Shown here: piece by piece, positions 12,450-23,197 of the stretch
How positions within the stretch are numbered: the first letter of the stretch is position 1
Layout: each line of letters starts with the position of its first letter
NCBI RefSeq assembly: GCF_024166365.1
Contig: NC_064844.1
Coordinates: forward strand, 186,001 to 250,000
Length of the DNA: 64,000 bases
Source: Elephas maximus indicus
Taxonomy: Eukaryota > Chordata > Mammalia > Proboscidea > Elephantidae
Reading direction: 5' to 3'
Notes under the pieces: generated by a model
Database searches by the model: none
What the model saw: only the letters and a program-made list of their open reading frames with translations
What the model was told of the DNA's origin: nothing
Position numbers and translations under genes: made by a program

Positions 12450-12615
12450 GGAGCCCTGGTGGCACAGTGGTTACGAGCTCAAGTTGCTAACCAAAAGGTT
12501 GGCAGTTTGAATCCACCAGCCGCTCCTTGGAAACCCTATGGGGGGCAGTCCTACTCTGTCCTATAGGGTTGCTGTGAGTCAGAATTGACTCGACAGCAGG
12601 GGGTTTGGTTTTTAG
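12450..12615 (+). mobile_element. AfroSINE
   Basis: Plus copy, nearly full length. The head is ggagccctggtggcacagtg, then ggttggcagtttgaatccac, and the tail has gtcagaattgactcgacagc before a T-rich end. One of the best-preserved copies here. Confidence 0.95.
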
Positions 12616-12713
12616 TTATTGAGCTACTACCTTGGGCAAAGTGCAGAGGCGAGGCTTGTGAACACTTCAGAGAGCATCCCTGCTTTGGCAGAATATTTAT
12701 TTTAGTGGGTGGG

Positions 12714-13226
12714 TGTCATGGATTGAATTGTGTTCCCAAAAAATATGTGTCAACTTGGTTAGGCCATGATTCCCACTATTGTGTGGTTGTCCTCCATTTT
12801 GTGATTATAATTTTATGTTAAAGAGGGTTAGGGTAAGATTGTAACACCCTTACCCAGGTCACATCCCTGATCTAATGTAAAGGGAGCTTCCCTGGTGTGT
12901 GGACTGCACCACCTTTTATCTCACAAGAGATAAAAGGAAAGGGAAAAGAGCAGAGAGTTGGGGACCTCATACCACCAAGAAAGCAGTGCTGGGAGCAGAG
13001 TGCATCCTTTGGACCCGGAGTTCCTGAGCAGAAAAGCTTCTAGTCCATGGGGAGATTGATGAGAAGGACCTTCCTCCAGAGCCAACAGAGAGAGAAAGCC
13101 TTCCCCTGGAGATGATGCCCTGAATTTGGACTTTTAGCCTACTTTACTGTGAAGAAATAAATTTCTCTTTGTTAAAGCCATTCACTTGTGGTATTTCTGT
13201 TATAGCAGCACTAGATGACTGAGACA
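12714..13226 (+). mobile_element. Solo LTR, ERVL-MaLR type, with perfect target duplication
   Basis: The element begins TG and ends CA (gatgactgagaca) and is flanked on both sides by GTGGG (12709-12713 and 13227-13231). A 5-bp duplication fits this class. An AATAAA signal lies at about 13155, shortly before the 3' end. The same family recurs reversed at 51131-51616. No internal region is attached, so it is a recombined solo LTR. Confidence 0.85.
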
Positions 13227-13414
13227 GTGGGAGACAATATACAAAGTAATAGCAAGGGCTTTGGGGACAATAAAGTAGCGGACCAGGACAGTAGGCACTG
13301 GGGATGAACGAGACCAGAGAGCTCCCTAACCTGTGAGCACCTAGCCTAACGGGTGGCAGCCTTGAGGGTGGGGAAGGTACTCTGCTCAGAAAATTACAGC
13401 CCTCACCCTCAGCC

Positions 13415-13603
13415 TGGAGTCCGTGAGTGGTGCACATGGTTTACGCGCTTGGCTGCTAACCAAAGTGTGGGAGGTTCGAGTCCACCCAGAGGTGCTTCAG
13501 AAGAAAGGCATGGCGATATACTTCCAAAATACCAACCGTTGACAATCCCACTCTGACACCCACGAGGCTGCCGAGTCAGAATCCACGAGAGGGCGACTGG
13601 TTA
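13415..13603 (+). mobile_element. AfroSINE, longer subfamily
   Basis: Plus copy. The head is ggctgctaaccaaagtgtgg, the middle has cccagaggtgcttcagaaga (marking the longer subfamily), and the tail includes gccgagtcagaatccacgag. Confidence 0.85.
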
Positions 13604-14024
13604 GTGGCACCCTCAGACCATGCCTGGATCTCAAGCAGCCAGCTAACCAAACGTCAGGGATCTCATAGCGTTATAAAATCAGAATTACAGAATTTCAGCA
13701 CCAGACAAGGCCCAAGGCCTTTGTCACTGGAATGGGAAGGCGCGTATAGACAACCAAATGTAAACCCATTTCCCACCCTTGGGGTAAAGCAAAGACATTT
13801 CTAGTGGGCGGCGAACCTCTTAGAGCATATGTGAGGGTCCTGGCTGTTACTGATGTTGCAGGAGTGCTCTGAGTTAACCATTTGGTCTGGTTTTTGCAAG
13901 ACCTGGAATTGAGGCTCTGCCTTATCTTTTTTTTTTTTTTTTTAAGATTTTGTGGAATTTATTTAACTACCATTTTTTAATAACATTTTTATCAAAATAT
14001 AATTTATATACCATACATTTTGTC

Positions 14025-14202
14025 CTTTTGTTGTTGTTAGTTGCTGTTGATTCCAATTCATGGTGACCCCATGTGTGCAGAGAACTGCTCCATAGGGTTT
14101 TCAAGAGCAGATCACCAGGCCTGTCTTCCAAGACGCCTCTGCTAAGTTTTCAGTTGGTAGTTGATTGTTTAATCATTTGTACCACCCAGGGAGTCCCTAA
14201 CT
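14025..14202 (-). mobile_element. AfroSINE, longer subfamily
   Basis: Reverse copy starting at a GTT-rich run, then gttgctgttgattccaattc. It contains the longer-subfamily segment agatcaccaggcctgtcttc and ends at ccacccagggagtccct. Confidence 0.85.
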
Positions 14203-14542
14203 CCCTTTTCTAGCTGCCTACTGGGAGCAATTTTCAAACTAGAAACTGGGTGTCTCAGGGCAAGAACTTGGAGGAACCCACAGCTGGGGTCAACCTAGAA
14301 TTCAGGAAAGGAATTAGGCTCTCCTTGGTTCATGTATCAGTCTGTACCAAGAAACCCTACTCCTGCTAGCTTAAACAAAAAAATGGAATGTCCTAACTCA
14401 CATAGCTGGAAAGACCAGGGGTGGATGTGGGTCTAGGGACTCAAGGTTCACATGTGTCACTCTCACTCTCTCTTCCCTCCTCCTACCCCCCACCCACTCC
14501 TTCCTATCTCACTCTTTCTCTCTGAGCTACATCCATACATAT

Positions 14543-15090
14543 TGTAAGGGTTAAGGCTGTGTATCAACTTGGCTTGGGCCATGATTTTCAGTGGTTTGGA
14601 AGTTATGTAAAGATGTAATTTGGCAGTTATGTAATGATGTGGTCATTCTCCATGATGTGATCTAACGTTATCAATCAATTGTAAGGGGAGTTTTCTAATG
14701 GGTTTGGCCTAGATCTAATATATATATGGACATTCTGGCAAAGCTTGCTTACTTGCTCTGGATTCTGCATTCGGTTTGTCATCATCTGACCTCTGACTTT
14801 TGGGACTTGGGCCAGCGACCTGTTGTATTGCCTGCCAATTTTGGGATACATCAGCCTCCACAGCCTGTTAGCCAGTAGCTTACCATTTCACCTGCTGATC
14901 TTGGATTCATCAGCCTCTACAGCCTGTGAGCCTCAGTCTGACCCCTGACCCAAGGACTTGGGACTTGCCAGCATCTACAACCATGTGAACTATTTCCTTG
15001 AAATAAACCTACATACACACACACACACACACGCACACACACATATACGCTTCACTGGTTTTCCTTCTCTAGAGAACCCAGCCTAAGTCT
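14543..15090 (+). repeat. 5' LTR of the ERV-L provirus
   Basis: Starts at tgtaagggttaaggctgtg and ends near cagcctaagtctt, just before the first copy of the primer-binding site. It contains a CA-rich microsatellite (about 15010-15045) following a worn ccttgaaataaacctac polyadenylation segment. It is longer than the 3' LTR because it keeps about 100 bp of a repeated segment in its second half. Confidence 0.8.
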
Positions 15091-15103
15091 TTTGGTACCA
15101 GAA

Positions 15104-15242
15104 GTCGATTTTGACTCATAGCGACCCTACAGGACAGAGTAGAACTGCCCCATAGAGTTTCCAAGGAGCGCCTGGCGGATTTGAACTGCCAAGCTCTTGG
15201 TTAGCAGCTGTAGCACTTAACTACTACGCTACTAGGGCTTCC
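15104..15242 (-). mobile_element. AfroSINE inserted at the LTR/primer-binding-site junction
   Basis: Reverse copy, body from agtcgattttgactcatagc to ctactagggcttcc. It sits between two copies of the same 31-base stretch (15071-15101 and 15249-15279), which begins agagaacccagcc and ends tggtaccag. This is an unusually long target duplication, and it has doubled the end of U5 together with the start of the primer-binding site. Confidence 0.85.
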
Positions 15243-15270
15243 TTTTTTAGAGAACCCAGCCTAAGTCTTT

Positions 15271-15285
15271 TGGTACCAGGAGTGG
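15271..15285 (+). promoter_or_regulatory. Retroviral primer-binding site, tRNA-Leu type
   Basis: The 15 bases tggtaccaggagtgg are the complement of the 3' end, including CCA, of tRNA-Leu(UAA) as I know it. ERV-L is classically primed by tRNA-Leu. A truncated second copy lies at 15093-15101, created by the SINE target duplication. Confidence 0.75.
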
Positions 15286-15299
15286 TTCTAGAGAAACAA

Positions 15300-17090
15300 A
15301 ATCATGAGTTTTCTAAATTGGTTTTCAAGCCTGACTAGTCTTAAAGACACTGATAACTCTGCCTCCACTAGTAAAGAGAGTACTGTTATTCTATGGCGTG
15401 AGGTGGCAATATTAATATGCACAGTATTATGACCAATGGATCAAATATTTGTGAGAGACAAGGCTCAGAATGATTGTGTATTTGATACTTTTCTACAATT
15501 TTGTCAGAATGAGAAGCATAGGAAGCTGGTTGGTTGGTCCTACTTTCGATAGACAAAGTGGTGAAAGAAAGCGATGGGCTCAAACCTTCAGAGTCACACT
15601 TCAAGCGCCACATACAAGACCTGATTGTTGCCACTTGTGCCCTGAAAGTAAGCCTTATTTCTTCTAGGAACGTAGCTGATATTGCCAAAAACCAAACCCA
15701 GAGTCTTTTCATAAGAGTGGCTGAATTACAAATGCCAATTGAATTCCCAACCTTGAATCGTGTCTGAAGTTAAAGTGATGGGATTGAATGGAAAGAAATG
15801 GAATCCTGAAACTTGGGATGGGGATATATAATGGGATGGGGGCAGATTATCAGGAAGCTGTGAATACTGAGCTGCTAAATTCTGTTGAATCACTCCTGCC
15901 AACAGAACCAGCCCTCTCGCCCCCATCTGAAGAGATTACTCAATCTTTGTCTGCTAAGTCACCCTACCCAGTAAAACCGTTATCCCCTGGCCTCCACCTG
16001 ATGAGATTAACCCAGCTATGTCTGAAGAGCCTTTGTATAAGTCAACACCTGGGGCAGGATCTGAGTCATTGCCTGGGGCATTACCTGGGGTAGATGCCTT
16101 ATAAGACATTGTTGAATGTTCCCAGGACCCACCCCCACCACCCATTTTTGCTTCTAGACCTATAACTACAATTATGTCCGGCAAGCCCCAAAAGGTGAAA
16201 TACAAAGTATGTCTCAGGAAAATGTACACTACACTCCAAACTGCTTGACTTTTCTAATACGTACAAACAGAAACCTGGGGAATATGTGTGGGAAGGGTTA
16301 TTAAGGGTGTGGAATAATGATACAAGGAACATAAAGTTGAAACAGTATTGTTTATCAATATGGGTCCACTAAGAGCAGATTTTTCAATGTTTCACCTCAA
16401 GAGGTTAGGAAAGGATTAACAGTTTATTTGGTTGGTTTGCTGAAGCAAGGATTACACGGTGGCCTACACTAAATCAGGTTGAAGTACCAGGCCTGCCTTA
16501 GTATATTGGAGAAGGGGGCACCCAAAGGCTTAAGGAAATTGCCAGGTTAGAATGAATTTATCAGGTTAGACCCACAGATCCACACATGGAGTGCCCAGAG
16601 GACACATTTTTTACCACAACAGTGAAGGGCAAATTGGTGAAGAGAGCCCCAGCATCCTTGAAGACTGCTGTGATTGCTATTTTATGTAAGTCAGATTTGA
16701 TAGGGAGAATTGCCCTAAGTGAATTAAGATACCTAACTAAAGTGATGCTGATTGGACCCTGTAGCGGTAGGGGCCAAGTGGGAGTACTCAACTGACAAAG
16801 ACAAGGTGGGCATGATTACCTTAATGGACATCAGAGTCAAAGCAGTAATCAGAATAGACTGACTTCTATGGACTTAATGGCATTGGCTACTTAGACATGG
16901 TGTCTCTAAGAGTGAAATAGATGTGAAATCTACTATTTACTTGATCAGGGAGTCTGGGTCCCCTTGAGGAAGGACCCCACTACAACCACCAAAAAATTTA
17001 CACTGTTAATCTTTCTCCTAGCCTTCTCCGAAGGGATCTACGGCCTTTTACAAGTGACTGTTCACTGGGAAAAAGGAAATAATCAGACTT
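15300..17090 (+). pseudogene. ERV-L gag region remnant
   Basis: Only short frames survive between the primer-binding site and the protease. Proline- and serine-rich stretches occur at about 15900-16080. I infer gag from position rather than from a recognised domain. Many stops and shifts are present, and no start or Gag zinc knuckle is seen. Confidence 0.5.
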
Positions 17091-17094
17091 TTGG

Positions 17095-18850
17095 GGGATT
17101 ACTGGACACTGGCTCAACCAATTCCAGGAGACACAAAACATCACTGTGACCTACCATTTAAGAGTGTGGGTGTATGGAGGTCAGGTTATTAAGGAAGTCT
17201 TAGCTCAGGTTCATCTCACAGGGGGTTCAGTGGGTCCCCAAACCCATGTTTTAATGATTTCCCTATATCCGTCACTTGGGTCTGCTACTCCTGCCTACTG
17301 ATCAAGTGACTCGAAAAGCTGCTAGCTTTGAGTGGAGCCCAGAACAAGAGAAGGCTCTGCAACAGGTTCAGGGAGTTGTGCAAACAGCTCTGCCACTTGG
17401 GCCATATGATCTGGCTGACTCAATGGTGCCTGAAGTGTCTGTGGCGACAGAGATGCTGTTTGGAGTCTTTGGCAGGCTGTTATTGGTGAATCACAGTGCA
17501 AACCTTAGTATGTTGGTACAAAGCCCTGCCATCCTCTGCAGATAACTACTCTCCTTTTGAGAAATAGCTTTTGACTTGTTACTGGGCCTTAGCAGACTGA
17601 ATGCTTAACCATGGACCACCAGGTCACCATGTGGCCTGAGCTGCCCATCACGAACTCAGTATCGTCAGACCCGTAGAGCCATAAAGTCGGACATGGACAG
17701 CAGCACTCCATTATTAAATGGAAGTGGTATATATGAGATTAAGCCTGAGCAGGACCCAAAGGCACAAGTAATTTGCATAAGAAAGTGATCCAAATATCTA
17801 TGGTTTCCACTGTCACATTACCTAACCTCTCCTAGCCTGCACCTATGGCCTTATGGGGAGTTCCTTACGACCAGCTGTCTGAGGAAGAGAAAACTCGTGC
17901 CCGGTTTATAGATGGTTCTGTGTGAAATGCAGGCACCACTTGAAAGTGGACAGCTGCAGCACTACAGCCTTTTTCTGGGACCTCCCTGAAGGACAGTGGT
18001 GAAGGGAAATTCTCTCAATTGGCAGAGCTCTGAGCAGCGTACCTGGTTTGTTCTCTTTGCTTGGAAGGAGAAATGGCCATACCTGCAATTATATACTGAT
18101 TCATGGGCTGTGGCCAATGGTTTGGCTGGATGGTCAGAAAATTGGAAAGTGATTGGAAAATTGGTGACAAGGAGGTATGGGGAAGAGATATGTGGATAGA
18201 CCTCTCTGAATGGGCCAAAGAAGTGAACATATTTGTGTCTCGTGTGAATGCTCACCAAAGGATGATCTTGGCAGAGGAGGATTTTAACAATCTAGTGGAT
18301 AGGCTGGCACGTTCTGTGGAAACCACTCATCCTCTTTTCCCCAGCCACTCCCATCATTGCTCAATGGTAAAAGTGGCCATGGTGGCAGGGATGGAGGTTA
18401 TGTGCAGGGTCAGCAACATGGACTTCCACTCACCAAGGCCTACTTGGCTACAGCCACTGCCAAATGCCCAATCTGCCAGCAGCAGAGACCAACACTAGGT
18501 CTCCGACATGGCACCAGTCCTCGAGCCAATCAGCCAGCAACCTACTGGCAGGTTGATTACACTGGACCACTTCTGTCATGGAAAGGGCAGCATTTTCTTC
18601 TTACTGGGACAGACTTTTTCTAGATATGGATTTGCCTTCCCTGCATGCAATGCCTCTGCCAAAACTACCTTCATGGACTTGCAGAATGCCTTATCCACTG
18701 TCATGGTATCCCACACACCATCACCTCAGATGTAGTGACTCACTTCACAGCAAATAAAGTACGGCGATGGGCCCATGCTTCTGGAATTCACTGGTATTAC
18801 CATGTTCCCTGTCATCCTGAAGTAGCTGGTTTGATAGAATGATGGAATGG
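17095..18850 (+). pseudogene. ERV-L pol remnant: protease, RNase H, integrase; RT core absent
   Basis: The protease active-site codons for Asp-Thr-Gly-Ser lie at 17105-17116. About 200 bp on, the sequence moves to the connection/RNase H part (from about 17290, with a Pro-Glu-Gln-Glu-Lys-Ala-Leu stretch). The polymerase core that normally lies between is not there. The RNase H remnant runs to about 18240. Integrase-like sequence follows (about 18240-18850), with a His/Cys region at its start and a Trp-Gln-Val-Asp-Tyr motif near 18545. It ends in a recognisable Leu-Ile-Glu stretch with a stop. Several frameshifts and stops occur, including a stop near 18621. It is a dead copy. Confidence 0.8.
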
Positions 18851-18979
18851 CCTTCTAAAAACATAATTACAGTGCTAGCTAGCTGGCAGTACTTTGCAGA
18901 CTTGGGGGAATGTTCTCCAGAAACTGTATATGCTCTAAACTAGCATCCAACATATGGTGCTGTTTCTCCCATAGCCAGA

Positions 18980-19480
18980 ATTCATGATTCCAGCAATCAA
19001 GATGTGGAAATGGGGGTGGCACCACTCACTATTACACCCTAATGACCCACTTGCAAAATTTTTGCTTCCTGTCCCCATGACACTATGCTCTGTGAGTCTA
19101 GAGGTCTTAGTTCCAAAGGGAAGAATGTTCCCACCTGGAGACATATCACTGATTGCACTGAACTGTAAGTTAAGATTGCCATGCCACATGGCCAGTCTAG
19201 GCTCCTCATGCCTCTGTAACAACAGGTAAAGAAGGGAGTTACCATATCGGCCAGTGTGATTGGTCCTGACTACTAAGAGAAAATAGGATTGGTGTTGCAT
19301 AATGGAGGTAAAGGTTATGTCTGGAGTTAAAGAGATCGCTTAGGGTGTCTCTTAGTATGACCATACCCTGTGATTAAAGTCAATGGAAAACTATAGCAAC
19401 CCAATTCTGACATGACTACTAATGGCCCAGACCCTTCAGGAATGAAGATTTGAGTCACCCCACCAGGCAAAGAACCACAA
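18980..19480 (+). pseudogene. ERV-L dUTPase-like region
   Basis: Downstream of integrase, a frame at about 19095-19200 contains a Val-Pro-Lys-Gly segment then Pro-Pro-Gly-Asp. This is the order of conserved motifs in trimeric dUTPases, and ERV-L elements carry a dUTPase domain at this place. Further pieces continue to about 19480, ending in a Thr-Pro-Pro-Gly-Lys-Glu-like stretch. Stops and shifts break it, and no activity is expected. Confidence 0.7.
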
Positions 19481-19710
19481 CCAGCTTGCTGAGGGTAAAA
19501 GGAATACAGAATGAGTGGTGGAAGAAGGTAGTTCTAAATACCAGTTACGACCACGTACATGATAAGTTGCAGAAACAAGGAACGTAACTGTTATTTCTTC
19601 CTTTTATGTATGCATCAAATATTTGTTTTCTTCACCAATAAAAGAAGTAAATAGGGCTAGTGCATGTTTGGTTTTATGCATGTTAGTTGTATCATGTTAG
19701 GTGTTAGTAG

Positions 19711-19865
19711 GAATCCTGGTGGTGCAGTGGTTAAGAGCTCAGCTGCTAACCAAGAGGTCAGCAGTTCAAATCCACCAGCCACTCCCTGGAAACCCTATAG
19801 GGCAGTTCTACTCTGTCCTATAGGGTCATTGTGAGTTGGAATTAACTCAATGGCAATGGGCTTGG
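19711..19865 (+). mobile_element. AfroSINE inside the ERV-L 3' region
   Basis: Plus copy: gaatcctggtggtgcagtgg head, tail attaactcaatggcaatggg and T-rich end. Flanking words gttaggtgttag (left) and tttaggtgcaag (right) suggest a worn target duplication. Confidence 0.9.
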
Positions 19866-19964
19866 TTCAGTTTAGGTGCAAGTACATCTTCTTAATTGTC
19901 TTTATTTGGATTGTGCATGGTTTAAGGAGATGTGTACAGGTGCCAAGTCAACAAGGGGTAACCA

Positions 19965-20404
19965 TGATGGTTAAGGTTGTGTGTCAACTTGGCTGGACCA
20001 TAATTCTCAGTGGTTTGGCAGTTACATAATAATGTAGTCATCCTTTAGGATGTGATCTGATATTACCAGCCAATCAGTTTTAAGAGGAGCTTCCTCAGGG
20101 GTGGGGTCTGCATCCATTATATATATGAATGTTCTAGCAAAGCTCGCTTGCTCTGGATCCTGCATCTGGCTCATCATCATCTAACCTCTGGTTCTTGGGA
20201 CTTGAGCCAGCTGCTTGCCTCACTGCCTGCCAAACTTAATTGCCAGCCTCTACAACCATGTGAGCCATTTCCTTAAAATCTCTCTCTCTATATATACATA
20301 AAAAAACTTTTTTTTTTTATACATATATATATATACATACATATATATACACACATATGCACACTTCATTGGTTTTGCTTCTCTAGGAAATCCAACTCAG
20401 GACA
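19965..20404 (+). repeat. 3' LTR of the ERV-L provirus
   Basis: Begins tgatggttaaggttgtgtgt just after a purine-rich acaaggggtaa stretch that could be the polypurine tract, and ends aactcaggaca. It matches the 5' LTR in order but lacks about 100 bp of the second half. It carries a TA/CA-rich microsatellite (about 20285-20360). Confidence 0.8.
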
Positions 20405-21688
20405 CCCTGGCAATATTCATTCGGCCTTTTTGATTATAAAAACCAACCTGACTTAGGAGTACTAGTCAAGAAAAAGGTCCAAACACGTTTCCACTGTTAT
20501 GTGAATTTCAGCTGAGTGGTTCTTGAAGAATGAATTTGACTTGTGATGCTTACAGATAATCCATCTCATGGCCACCAAGACATGACTTCACGGGTTTAAG
20601 GAACAGTCGTTACACAATTAAGCCCAAGCATGTGTAAAGCTCTTTGCTGAAGTGCCCATGAGGTCATTCTCACCGTACAGCACTGACGAGTGTTGTGGGC
20701 TTGGGAAGTTGCTGCACAAGAACTGCCACATACAGAAGGACCAAAAAATCATCCATCTACCAAACATCATCAGCACCAAGGACTTATGTCCAAACAACAA
20801 CACAGGTCAACTAAGGGCTCAAAAAAGGTCCCCAGCAGCCCTCCAAACCTGCTAAAAAAAAACTTGCAGAAGATCTGATTCCTTGGAGAAACCCACTGCC
20901 TGAGAAGGCATGGTCAAATATACAGACACATTATCAACTGTGCACCAATTACCTCTGAATGTTCTTGGAGCTTCTTTATTCTTCTTTTAACCTACTGGGG
21001 CTCGCTGTGAGTTCAGCTACTAAAGTAGAAAGGTCAGATGTAGGTACCACGAGACCTTCACAAAGACCAGGCTTACACCAGCCTTCACACCCATGGCAAA
21101 TACCTGTGTCCTCAACTTGCTCATATATGGCCTCAACATCCCAAGTATGAGAGGGCAGTGTGAAAAGTATTCTCATGACACTAATCCTCCTTCTGTTTTT
21201 GAAGTTTATCAAGTGTCTACTTGTTTTTACTTGAACATGTGCCATCTCTTCTCAACATGAGTCTCTGAAAGAAACGTTAATGGTGAAGACTGTCGCTACG
21301 TTTTGTCATTGTGGCTACAAACCCCAAAGTGGAAATGGTTCAGAAAAAGTCTTCACAATGTTGCTCTACTTTCCAATTTTACACACACACACACGTACAC
21401 TTTTTTTGGCGTTTTCTTTTTTCTGATTATATTTTTATACTCAAAATGGAAGCATAAATCTATCTTCACACCTCTCTTTAAAGACTTTAAACTGGAAAGC
21501 ACTTTTGCAAATTTTAAATGCAGATAGATGACCCACTGAAATAAACAAAAAGTTAAGAGTTCAATGTTACTGTAATGGTTTCTGGGGGAAACCAGCCTCT
21601 TTTTAGAAACTGTAATCCAATGTAGGAAAAAAATGGGCACTGGGAAAATTCTGGAAATCTTTTTATACTAATCTGAAAAGATCACAGA
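20405..21688. other. Unassigned flank between provirus and B3GNT2 3' end
   Basis: No known repeat or gene is recognised. A short open stretch at 20652-20855 (plus) has no family match that I can name. An (AC)n run lies at about 21381-21400. It may be unique 3'-flanking DNA of B3GNT2. Confidence 0.4.
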
Positions 21689-21735
21689 CTAACACACATT
21701 ACACGGGATAATTAAAAATACCCAGTGATTTTATT
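21689..21735 (-). terminator. B3GNT2: Candidate distal polyadenylation site of B3GNT2
   Basis: On the minus strand AATAAA (plus 21730-21735) is followed about 26-40 bases on by a GT-rich element (gtgtaatgtgtgttag, plus 21689-21704). This is the classical pair of signals. Cleavage would fall near 21712, giving a 3' UTR of about 1.5 kb. A second AATAAA at plus 22106-22111 could give a shorter form. Which is used cannot be read from sequence alone. Confidence 0.55.
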
Positions 21736-23197
21736 TCCACCTTCTTACAGGCCCAGTATATTCCATCTGATAAGAACCCTCATCTCTATAACCACAAAAA
21801 TATTTCAAAAAAGCATGTTACAAGACAGTATATATAAGCAACAAAATCAAACCCAAACCCGTTGCTGTCAAGTCGATTTCAACTCATAACGACCCTATAG
21901 GACAGGGTAGAACTGCCCCCATAGAGTTTCCAAGGAGTGCCTGGAGGATTTAAACTGCCAACCCTTTGGTTAGCAGCTGTAGCACTTAACCACTGTGCCA
22001 CCAGGGTTTCCGTATAAGCAACAGGCTGGCAGAATTTTATCAACTCTAGTATAGTAGTTCATACCCCCCAAAAATGAATTTTAAAATTAAAAAATAACAG
22101 TTAGCTTTATTTAACATATGTTACACCTTAACATTTAAAATACCATGCTCTAGTTAAATATTTCATCAACAACACTGTATACAAATAAAGTATTACACAA
22201 AATATATTTAAGAAAATGTTTTGGTCTTTGATCTGAACAATAAATAAAAACACAGGCACTTCTACACTGAGACAGGGAAGCAGTCACTATTTAGAATAAG
22301 AATTTTGTATAAGCAACATGTGAAAATATGGCAAGAATAGAATCCTGGAGTTTTAAACTGACAAACCACTCATGAAAAGGTCTGCAGCTTTAATCTTTCC
22401 ACTTAAAGCTCCAAAGTTACATGGGCTTTCCTGGTCCACTCTTTTAATATCATAAACCCAACATGGTTGCCAGGGGCAATTCATCTTCAGTTGGCCCCTA
22501 AGGAATCATACTTGTTATTGTCAAATACTAAAATTAAAGAATTATCATGATACCACCCAGCAAACCAAACACACATAAAAAATTAAATTTTCTCTCCTTA
22601 CTATGAACATAAGACCATAACAAGATAAACCCTACGAGTGTCACATGGTCATTCTCATTTTGCAAAATGAACTTGATTAGATTAACACAAGAAAATACTG
22701 TTGGGGGGGGAAGAAACTTTGACAGAAGTCAATTTTTCTAGACAATTTAAAATTCATCCAAAATTCATGACAATAAATTTCATTTCATTTCACAGAAGCC
22801 ACTGAACCATGTACAACAAAGTCTTTGGAGCCAATCAATTTATCAACACCTAAAACACAGATAAACCAACCATTAAAAAGGAAAGTAGGAATACCATCAT
22901 ATGAGGGCAAAACAAAAATAACTTAGGATTTCAGATGCAAAGGGAGGGCAAATTAGAAAATAATGACCACCAGTCAGCAGGAGGATCGTAATCAATTATC
23001 TCACCATATCCTCCGTTAGAAATTACATTCTTCTCTCCCTCTTCAGAAAAGTATCAAACTGAAGGGCTTAGAGGCCCTCAAAGAGATACCCAAAGGCAAT
23101 CTGGATGGTTTAGCATAGAAATAACCCTAACGTGAGAACACAACATGGAAGCTATTCAAGATATGTCTTCCTACGCAAAATTTACTTAATATATATT
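21712..23197 (-). other. B3GNT2: B3GNT2 3' UTR (predicted)
   Basis: AT-rich sequence downstream of the stop codon, running to the proposed poly(A) site. It contains one reverse-oriented AfroSINE (21845-22011), so the distal transcript form would carry the SINE in its sense orientation. Extent rests on the poly(A) choice. Confidence 0.55.
21845..22011 (-). mobile_element. AfroSINE in the B3GNT2 3' UTR
   Basis: Reverse copy flanked by tataagcaaca (left about 21833-21843, right about 22014-22024), a clean target duplication of 11 bases. It has the same orientation as B3GNT2, so the head comes first in the transcript. Confidence 0.9.

Larger units (their letters stand above)
14543..20404 (+). 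mobile_element. ERV-L provirus, defective, with both LTRs
   Basis: A class III endogenous retrovirus: 5' LTR, tRNA-Leu-type primer-binding site, degraded gag region, pol remnants, dUTPase-like region and 3' LTR. The total is about 5.9 kb. No env-like sequence is seen, as is usual for ERV-L. The reverse transcriptase core is missing between protease and RNase H, and all frames carry stops. Two AfroSINEs inserted later (15104-15242 and 19711-19865). The bases flanking the outer ends (catat, ccctg) do not match, so no target duplication was found. Its LTR family recurs as a solo LTR at 39480-40047. Confidence 0.85.
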
